A stretch of DNA of 55,218 bases from Bacillus sp. FJAT-29814 (GTDB lineage Bacteria; Bacillota; Bacilli; Bacillales; Cytobacillaceae). Positions within the stretch are counted from its first letter, which is position 1; each line of letters starts with the position of its first letter. The notes under the pieces were generated by a model, which saw only the letters and a list, made by a program, of their open reading frames with translations, made no database searches and was not told the DNA's origin. Shown piece after piece: positions 49,558 through 55,218 of the stretch. The stretch lies in contig NZ_LMTJ01000016.1 of the NCBI RefSeq assembly GCF_001510715.1, forward strand, positions 20,220 to 75,437, given 5' to 3'. The position numbers were made by a program, and so were the translations under genes.

Positions 49558-49730
49558 TATTTACAGCCCCTTTTTTGGCTAATTGGAAAGTATAAAAATT
49601 TTTCCAAATTTTACACTTTCCTATGTCGCATAAATTCAACTACGCCTCTGTCATCGTCCTAACGGACTCGCCAATCGGCAAGTTTTCATTTATTTTTAGT
49701 ATTTGCAAAAACATTCACACAATACAAAAA

Positions 49731-49755
49731 GAACGGCACCATAGCGGTACCGCTC
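49731..49755 (-). terminator. terminator of the ccpN-ppdR-ppdK operon
   Basis: GAGCGGTACC and GGTGCCGTTC pair (with G-U pairs) around GCTAT in the minus-strand RNA, followed by TTTTTGTATT, just past the ppdK stop. Confidence 0.8.
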
Positions 49756-49766
49756 CTATTTCCAAC

Positions 49767-52436
49767 CTACGCAGTAGTAAAAACCTCTTCCTTATTCCAT
49801 TCATGGCGGATTGTAGCCTGGGCTGCAGCCAAGCGAGCTAGCGGCACACGGTATGGCGAGCAGCTGACATAATCCAGACCGGTACGGTAACAGAAATCAA
49901 TCGAGCTCTTTTCTCCACCATGCTCACCGCAAATTCCTGTCTTTAATGCAGGCTTTGCCGAGCGTCCAAGCTTGACACCTGTTTCCACCAATTTGCCGAC
50001 ACCTTCCTGATCAAGCACGGCAAATGGGTTTTCCGGCAACACTTTGTTTTCGATGTAGGCCTGCAGGAATTTTCCTTCGGCATCGTCGCGGCTGTAGCCG
50101 AATGTTGTTTGGGTCAGATCATTTGTTCCAAATGAGAAGAAATCGGCTTCCTCGGCAATTTGGTCTGCAGTCAAAGCAGCACGCGGGATTTCAATCATCG
50201 TGCCAATTGTGTAATCGAATTTTCTGCCTGTTTCTTCCTGTACGAGTACAGCCGCATCAATTACCAACTGGCGCATTTGCTTCAACTCGTTGACGTGGCC
50301 GACAAGTGGTATCATGATTTCAGGCTGCACTTCTACACCTTTCTCGGCAAGCTTTGCGGCCGCATAGAAAATAGCTTTTGCCTGCATTTCATAAATCTCC
50401 GGATAAATCATCCCTAAACGGCAGCCGCGGTGGCCAAGCATCGGGTTGAACTCATCCAATTGACGAACCTTCTTCAGCAATAACTCCTTTTGCTTTAATT
50501 CTTCCGATCCAGGATTCAAGATTTGCAGCTTAGTTACTTCAACTAAAAGCTCTTCCTTATTCGGCAAGAACTCGTGAAGCGGCGGATCGAGCAAGCGAAT
50601 CGTAACCGGCAGTCCCTGCATTTCCTCAAAAATCCCTTCAAAATCGCCTTGTTGCATTGGTAGAAGCTGTTCGAGCGCTTCCATTCTCTCACTATAGCTT
50701 TCTGCTAGTATCATTTTTTGCACAATTGGAATCCGCTTCAGATCCATGAACATGTGCTCGGTACGGCACAAGCCGATGCCTCCAGCACCAAATTCAAATG
50801 ATTTCTTCGCGTCCTCCGGATTATCGGCATTAGCACGAACGCCAATTTTCCGCTCTTGATCTGCCCAAGCCAAAAGCCGCTGAAATTCATCAGATAGCTC
50901 AGGATCAATCATCGGGATTTCACCAAGCATGATTTCGCCAGTGGAACCATCAATGGTAATAATATCACCATATTTAACCACAATATCGCCAACCGTAAAT
51001 TGTTTTGCCTTCATATCGATTTTCATCGCTTCACATCCGCAAATGCAGGCTTTCCCCATACCGCGTGCAACAACTGCAGCATGGCTGGTCATGCCGCCCC
51101 GACTAGTTAAAATCGCTTGGGCTGCCACCATTCCGTGAATATCATCCGGAGTCGTTTCAGGAGATACAAGGATGACTTTTTTGCCTTCATTTCCTAACAG
51201 TTCGGCCTCGTCAGCTTCAAAAACAACTTGACCTGTAGCTGCACCTGGTGATGCCGGAAGACCTTTGGCAATCACTCTTTTTTCGGCTTTTTCATCGATC
51301 CGACGATGAAGCAGCTGATTTAATTGGTCTGGGTCAACCCGCATCAGTGCGGTCTTTTTATCAATAATTCCTTCCTTTACCATCTCAACAGCGATCCGAA
51401 TTGCAGCTTGCGCTGTGCGTTTGCCGTTACGGGTTTGCAGGATGAACAGCTTGCCGCGCTCGACTGTAAACTCGATATCTTGCATTTCCTTGTAGTGCTG
51501 TTCAAGACGTTTACAGGTTTCGGAAAATTGCTGGAATACTCCGGGCATTTCTTCCTTAAGAGTAGCGATTGGCTGCGGTGTTCGAATTCCAGCCACAACG
51601 TCTTCCCCTTGAGCATTGATCAAATATTCACCATAAAGGATATGTTCGCCAGTTGACGGATTTCTTGTGAATGCCACACCAGTACCGGAATCATCGCCCA
51701 TATTGCCAAATACCATGCTTTGTACGTTAACCGCTGTTCCCAAATGATCAGGAATTTTGTTTAAGCGGCGGTAGACAATCGCACGCTGGTTATTCCATGA
51801 GTTGAATACGGCATTGATGGCCAGGAATAGCTGCTCTTTCGGATCCTGCGGGAAGTCTTTCCTTGTATGTTTTTTCACGATTTCCTTGTAACCGACAATC
51901 ACTTCTTTCCAATCTTCAGCAGTCAGTTCCGGGTCGGAGGAATAGCCCTTATGCTCGCGAGTTTCTTCCAAAAATTGCTCAAAATAGAAAGTGTCGATTT
52001 CCAAAACTACATTGCTGAACATTTGAATGAACCTGCGGTAGGAGTCGTAAGCAAAACGGGCGTTATTTGTTAATTTTGCCAAACCGACTACCGTTTCATC
52101 ATTCATGCCAAGGTTTAAGATGGTATCCATCATGCCGGGCATCGAAAAAACGGAACCGGAACGGACTGATACTAGTAATGGATTTGCTGGGTCCCCAAGT
52201 TTCTTGCCCATTTTTTCTTCTAAGCGGCCAAGTGCTTCTAAAGTCTGCTTTTCTACTAAAGTTGGAATTGTTTTTTCAGATTCATAGTAAGCATTACAAG
52301 CCTGTGTGGTAATGGTAAATCCATAAGGAACCGGCAGCCCGATTCTCGTCATTTCTGCAAGATTTGCCCCCTTGCCGCCAAGCAGTTCTTTCATGTTGCC
52401 ATTACCTTCATGAAATAAATAAACAAATTTATCCAT
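49767..52436 (-). CDS. ppdK: pyruvate, phosphate dikinase
   Basis: PPDK interconverts pyruvate, ATP and phosphate with phosphoenolpyruvate, AMP and pyrophosphate, here giving gluconeogenic PEP. It has 889 residues with the N-terminal ATP-grasp domain (GGKGANLAEMTRIGLPVPYGFTI, split near residue 20), the swivelling phosphohistidine segment GGMTSHAAVVARGMGKACICG (about 450-470) and the C-terminal PEP barrel with GTNDLTQTTFG and TGICGEHGG. The ATG at 52436 is preferred (AGGAG upstream). It lies downstream of its regulatory kinase ppdR. Confidence 0.95.
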   Translation of the reverse strand: MDKFVYLFHEGNGNMKELLGGKGANLAEMTRIGLPVPYGFTITTQACNAYYESEKTIPTLVEKQTLEALGRLEEKMGKKLGDPANPLLVSVRSGSVFSMPGMMDTILNLGMNDETVVGLAKLTNNARFAYDSYRRFIQMFSNVVLEIDTFYFEQFLEETREHKGYSSDPELTAEDWKEVIVGYKEIVKKHTRKDFPQDPKEQLFLAINAVFNSWNNQRAIVYRRLNKIPDHLGTAVNVQSMVFGNMGDDSGTGVAFTRNPSTGEHILYGEYLINAQGEDVVAGIRTPQPIATLKEEMPGVFQQFSETCKRLEQHYKEMQDIEFTVERGKLFILQTRNGKRTAQAAIRIAVEMVKEGIIDKKTALMRVDPDQLNQLLHRRIDEKAEKRVIAKGLPASPGAATGQVVFEADEAELLGNEGKKVILVSPETTPDDIHGMVAAQAILTSRGGMTSHAAVVARGMGKACICGCEAMKIDMKAKQFTVGDIVVKYGDIITIDGSTGEIMLGEIPMIDPELSDEFQRLLAWADQERKIGVRANADNPEDAKKSFEFGAGGIGLCRTEHMFMDLKRIPIVQKMILAESYSERMEALEQLLPMQQGDFEGIFEEMQGLPVTIRLLDPPLHEFLPNKEELLVEVTKLQILNPGSEELKQKELLLKKVRQLDEFNPMLGHRGCRLGMIYPEIYEMQAKAIFYAAAKLAEKGVEVQPEIMIPLVGHVNELKQMRQLVIDAAVLVQEETGRKFDYTIGTMIEIPRAALTADQIAEEADFFSFGTNDLTQTTFGYSRDDAEGKFLQAYIENKVLPENPFAVLDQEGVGKLVETGVKLGRSAKPALKTGICGEHGGEKSSIDFCYRTGLDYVSCSPYRVPLARLAAAQATIRHEWNKEEVFTTA

Positions 52437-52440
52437 AATA

Positions 52441-53256
52441 TTAAAAGCTCCTCTCTTTTTTAAGCACATCAAGAATTAAGCCTGCTGTTTCTTCTACAGC
52501 CTTATTGGATACATCTATAACCGGGCAACCAACCCGCTTCATAATTTTTTCTGCATGGTCGAGTTCATCCAGTATTCTTTGGAAACTGGCATAACTCGCT
52601 TGTGAAGCCAATCCCAGAGCCTTTAAACGCTCTTTGCGTATTTCATTTAATTTATCCGGAGAAATAATTAGGCCGATACAATTTTTCCTCGGTATTTTAA
52701 ACAGTTCATCCGGCGGCGGCACTTCAGGAACCAATGGAACGTTGGCTACTTTAAAACGCTTATGTGCCAAATACATGGAAAGCGGTGTCTTCGAGGTCCG
52801 GGACACCCCAATAAGGACGATATCTGCCTTTGTAATCCCTCTAGGATCACGGCCATCGTCATATTTAACGGCAAATTCAATCGCTTCAATTTTCCGGAAA
52901 TACTCTTCATCCAATTTTCTCATCAATCCCGGACGACGATGGGGTTCTTTGTTAAACCTCGTAGTGAAAGCATTCATCAATGGACTGAGTAAATCGACTG
53001 CAAGAATATCTTCTTCCCCCGCACGTCGATCAAGATACTCTTTTAATGTCGGGATGACAATTGTATAAGCAATAATTGATTTTTCCCGCTTGGCTAAAAT
53101 GATGACATCCTCAATATCATCAATATCATCCACATAGGAATTTCGACGAATATCCACTTGCCCGCCATTAAATTGTGTGGCTACTGCTTTTACAACAAAC
53201 TCGGCAGTCTCACCGACTGAGTCAGAAACCACATAGACAACTTCTTTCTGTGCCAA
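52441..53256 (-). CDS. PPDK regulatory kinase/pyrophosphorylase (YqfL/PpdR)
   Basis: The DUF299 regulatory protein that inactivates and reactivates PPDK by ADP-dependent phosphorylation of a threonine next to the catalytic histidine. The N-terminal VVYVVSDSVGETAEFVVKA and the P-loop-like IGVSRTSKTPLSMYLA (about residue 150) are visible. I chose the TTG at 53256 (271 residues, like B. subtilis YqfL, 270) because TAGGGGAG lies upstream and the product starts AQKEVVYVV; an ATG eleven codons earlier has no ribosome site. It is just upstream of ppdK. Confidence 0.9.
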   Translation of the reverse strand: MAQKEVVYVVSDSVGETAEFVVKAVATQFNGGQVDIRRNSYVDDIDDIEDVIILAKREKSIIAYTIVIPTLKEYLDRRAGEEDILAVDLLSPLMNAFTTRFNKEPHRRPGLMRKLDEEYFRKIEAIEFAVKYDDGRDPRGITKADIVLIGVSRTSKTPLSMYLAHKRFKVANVPLVPEVPPPDELFKIPRKNCIGLIISPDKLNEIRKERLKALGLASQASYASFQRILDELDHAEKIMKRVGCPVIDVSNKAVEETAGLILDVLKKERSF

Positions 53257-53272
53257 AATCGCAGCAACTCCC

Positions 53273-53920
53273 CTAGTTTGAATTTTCATCCATAAATTCT
53301 ACATATGCCCTTGTTATGGTTGTTTTTGTGATCCGCCCCAACAACAAATATGTACTGCCTTGGCCTCCTGATTCCTTGACTACTGGCAAGGAATCGACAT
53401 GATAATTAATCATTTTTTTGGCTGCTTCAAGTAAAGTTTCATCCGGATGAATCGTGATAATATTCGGCATGCGTGTCATAATCACACTTACAGGCAATTC
53501 TTGAAGATTTTTGTTTCCAAGAGCGGCCCTCAGCAAATCCTTTCGGGAAATCACCCCAGCCAAACCCCCTTCAGAATCGACCGCATACAGTGTCCCTACA
53601 TCCTCGAGGAATAGCTGGACAATCGCATTATACACAGATGTTGACTTTTCTACGACAATGGGGTGCGCCTTAAAATCGGACACTTTTTGCTGAATAAACT
53701 TTTTAGCCTTCTGTTTGACTGCCAATTTATCATTAAAAAAATACCCAACACGCGGCCTGGCATCTAAATTGCCTGACATCGTCAAAATGGCAAGATCCGG
53801 TCTTAATGCCGCACGCGTTACCGAAAGTTTTTCGGCAATTTCTTTCCCAGTAATTGGTCCATTTTGTTTCACAATCTGGAGGATTTCATCCTGACGCTTG
53901 CTAAGTTTTATTAGTGACAC
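53273..53920 (-). CDS. ccpN: CcpN-type transcriptional repressor
   Basis: A 215-residue repressor with an N-terminal helix-turn-helix (LSKRQDEILQIVKQNGPITG, VTRAALRPDLAIL) and two CBS motifs (about 80-135 and 148-205, VISRKDLLRAALG). B. subtilis CcpN uses the CBS pair to sense ADP/ATP and represses gapB, pckA and sr1 on glycolytic carbon. The start is a GTG overlapping AAGGGGG. It is the first gene of an operon with ppdR and ppdK, so it likely also controls PEP synthesis by PPDK here. Confidence 0.9.
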   Translation of the reverse strand: MSLIKLSKRQDEILQIVKQNGPITGKEIAEKLSVTRAALRPDLAILTMSGNLDARPRVGYFFNDKLAVKQKAKKFIQQKVSDFKAHPIVVEKSTSVYNAIVQLFLEDVGTLYAVDSEGGLAGVISRKDLLRAALGNKNLQELPVSVIMTRMPNIITIHPDETLLEAAKKMINYHVDSLPVVKESGGQGSTYLLLGRITKTTITRAYVEFMDENSN

Positions 53921-53934
53921 CCCCTTAAAAACAA

Positions 53935-53970
53935 TAAATATGTTACATATAGTTAAATGTGTTATACTTA
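53935..53970 (-). promoter_or_regulatory. possible CcpN operator upstream of ccpN
   Basis: TGTGTTATACT at 53958-53968 (plus strand) matches the CcpN consensus TRTGHYATAYW as I recall it; TATGTTACATA nearby at about 53939 matches except for one base. The surrounding DNA (53935-54000) is strongly AT-rich and presumably contains the ccpN promoter. Two sites in tandem near the start would allow autorepression. Confidence 0.5.
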
Positions 53971-54094
53971 TTTGTATATAGTATATTACATATATACAAA
54001 AACGGAAACATTAAATTTTAATAAAATAGTAAACTATTAATTCTGAAAATTCTTTTTACAAAAAAATCCCGTCTTATAAACGAGATCATTTTTA

Positions 54095-54904
54095 TTACTT
54101 TTGGCAATTGGGACAATAAAAGGTTTTCCTGGAGGAAATGGTCTCCATAACAATGGTGAACCCGCAGCGCTGACAGCTTTCCCCCTCACGATCGTAAACC
54201 TTGCGCACTCTGTAAAAACCCCCGGTTTTGAAATCCCCTTTAAAAATAGGGCGGTCCATATACCCTCCATTCTTTATGGCTTCTGGAAGAACTTGTTTAA
54301 TCGATTGGAACAATTGGACACGTTCAGCTTCACTTATGGCATCAATATCTTTGGTTGGCAGGATCCCGGCATGAAAACATATTTCCGCTGAGTAACAATT
54401 ACCGATTCCGGCAATAAACTCTTGATCAATCAGAGTTGTTTTTAACCTGCCGTGCTTTGCGGCGACTCTCTTCGAAAATTCTTCTGCGGAAAATGTGGCG
54501 TTTAGCGGCTCTGGCCCCAAATGAGCAAGTTTTTCTGCTGCCTCCACCTCCCTAAAGAGATGGAGATAACCGAGACGTAATCCGATAAAATACAGATGCT
54601 CGTTGCCAAAGGATAGCCGGACTTGGATGGTTCGCTTCGGCTTATCAGCCTCCGTACCATAATACATCCAGCCACCCAACATTAAATGCAATAGCAGAAC
54701 TTGACCGTTTTGAAGCTTGAACAATAAATGTTTGCCTCGTCTATCGATATTCAGTAAAGTTTGATTGAGTACCGTTTTTCGAAAAAGTTCTGGATTTACA
54801 TTGATGGACTTTTCCCGGTTAATTTGAACTTGGGTGATCTGACGGCCAGCAATCTTTTGATTTAACAGCGATTTATAATTTTCCATTTCCGGCAGCTCTG
54901 GCAT
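54095..54904 (-). CDS. Fpg/Nei-family DNA glycosylase
   Basis: A formamidopyrimidine-DNA glycosylase-family enzyme (269 residues) that excises oxidised bases and cleaves the backbone. The N-terminus PELPEMENYK supplies the catalytic Pro-2 and Glu-3; the helix-two-turn-helix includes TLIDQEFIAGIGNCYSAE; the C-terminal zinc finger has CQRCGFTIV and CPNC. The lysine/His positions of the catalytic loop are partly present (RRGKHLLF). I would not give mutM because a second Fpg usually sits near polA. Confidence 0.88.
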   Translation of the reverse strand: MPELPEMENYKSLLNQKIAGRQITQVQINREKSINVNPELFRKTVLNQTLLNIDRRGKHLLFKLQNGQVLLLHLMLGGWMYYGTEADKPKRTIQVRLSFGNEHLYFIGLRLGYLHLFREVEAAEKLAHLGPEPLNATFSAEEFSKRVAAKHGRLKTTLIDQEFIAGIGNCYSAEICFHAGILPTKDIDAISEAERVQLFQSIKQVLPEAIKNGGYMDRPIFKGDFKTGGFYRVRKVYDREGESCQRCGFTIVMETISSRKTFYCPNCQK

Positions 54905-54976
54905 GGAACTCCCCCAGTGTTTTTGCTTTAGTTTTGCCTACCAGGGGCATGCTTAAAAAAAATTTTTTAGACCATA

Positions 54977-55016
54977 AAGAAAACGCCTTTCTCAATATTG
55001 AGAAAGGCGTTTTCTT
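54977..55016 (-). terminator. terminator after the tRNA cluster
   Basis: A perfect 20-base arm palindrome centred at 54996/54997 (AAGAAAACGCCTTTCTCAAT and its complement) lies just downstream of the tRNA genes. In minus-strand RNA the stem ends in UUUUCUU, so it ends the tRNA transcript. Confidence 0.85.
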
Positions 55017-55022
55017 ATAGGA

Positions 55023-55093
55023 CAGGGGCAGTAGGAATCGAACCCACACTGAAGGTTTTGGAGACCTTAGTTCTACCTTTAAACTATGCCCCT
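55023..55093 (-). tRNA. tRNA-Trp (CCA)
   Basis: Seven-base acceptor stem AGGGGCA/TGCCCCT, D-arm TAGTTTAAAGG, anticodon loop CTCCAAA giving anticodon CCA, T-loop TTCGATT. Discriminator base G; CCA is not encoded. 71 bases. Confidence 0.92.
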
Positions 55094-55096
55094 AAA

Positions 55097-55181
55097 TGGT
55101 GGAGGGGGACGGATTCGAACCGCCGAACCCTGAAGGAGCGGATTTACAGTCCGCCGCGTTTAGCCACTTCGCTACCCCTCC
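55097..55181 (-). tRNA. tRNA-Tyr (GTA)
   Basis: Acceptor GGAGGGG/CCCCTCC, long variable arm, anticodon loop CTGTAAA giving anticodon GTA, T-loop TTCGAAT and encoded 3' CCA (TGG at 55097-55099). The long extra arm and length of 85 fit tRNA-Tyr. Confidence 0.93.
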
Positions 55182-55196
55182 AAATACAGAAAAAAA

Positions 55197-55218
55197 TGGC
55201 GGAGGAAGAGGGATTCGA
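55197..55218 (-). tRNA. partial tRNA, probably Ser, at the window edge
   Basis: The last bases read, on the minus strand, TCGAATCCCTCTTCCTCCG followed by CCA, a T-arm and acceptor 3' strand with encoded CCA. Ends of this type belong to Bacillus serine tRNAs; the anticodon is outside the window. Confidence 0.6.

Noticed and set aside
54037..54270. 77-codon minus-strand frame inside the Fpg gene
   Set aside because: Shadow frame of a conserved DNA glycosylase, without its own ribosome site.

Overview
The window looks like a chromosomal segment of an endospore-forming member of the Bacillaceae (a Bacillus or Neobacillus type genome). The grounds are Firmicute-style GGAGG ribosome binding sites with frequent GTG and TTG starts, spore genes (cotH with a Ser/Arg-rich partner, a LysM-GH18 cortex-lytic enzyme), a CcpN-PpdR pair, an ECF41 sigma factor, and a short holin-like type I toxin. 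I cannot name the species. Most genes lie on the minus strand; plus-strand genes are islands at about 15.2-16.3, 19.8-21.0, 33.0-33.4 and 40.9-41.6 kb.

Region 1 (0.1-9.4 kb) is a same-strand catabolic block. A molybdenum hydroxylase of the xanthine/CO dehydrogenase family (CoxG-, CoxS-, CoxL- and CoxM-like) is followed by its maturation factors (XdhC/PucA and MocA/PucB) and then by a 5-oxoprolinase-like set (PxpB, PxpC, a biotinyl carrier, PxpA). Between the two halves is an intergenic array of six TATATCCGCG repeats spaced 20-21 bp. Region 2 (9.5-21 kb) is mixed: an orphan pair of ABC permeases, an HSL-type esterase, a GNAT enzyme with a methyltransferase remnant upstream, a DedA protein, an SRPBCC protein, a Gfo/Idh/MocA oxidoreductase, an oxidoreductase-ECF41 sigma pair with a matching promoter, the spore-coat kinase CotH diverging from a small Ser/Arg-rich protein, and a degenerate CPBP membrane protein.

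Region 3 (21.1-32.8 kb) is a long ethanolamine-utilisation microcompartment operon read right to left: eutL, a BMC protein with a C-terminal SAP/Rho-N-like tail, eutM, pduL, an unrecognised 260-residue gene, eutN, eutS, eutP, eutW, eutV, eutA, eutB, eutC, a 45-residue membrane peptide and an APC permease. The leader before eutL contains an intrinsic terminator overlapped by a hairpin with an A-x-x-G hexaloop, as expected for EutV antitermination. No aldehyde or alcohol dehydrogenase, no EutT/PduO adenosyltransferase and no EutH are present. Region 4 (33-46 kb) holds a thioesterase, a two-gene AddA/AddB-like helicase-nuclease with its own WYL regulator upstream, a very acidic protein, a HEPN-like/CBS protein, an endonuclease IV homologue, a class C penicillin-binding protein and a spore-lytic glycosidase.

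Region 5 (46-55 kb) carries a Suv3-like RNA helicase, a type I toxin-antitoxin locus, a small conserved protein, the ccpN-ppdR-ppdK gluconeogenic operon, an Fpg-family DNA glycosylase and the 3' end of a tRNA cluster (Trp, Tyr and a partial Ser tRNA). The least familiar items are the WYL plus AddAB-like cassette, the molybdenum hydroxylase-Pxp cluster, the BMC-SAP shell protein, the HEPN-CBS protein and the compact type I toxin-antitoxin locus.
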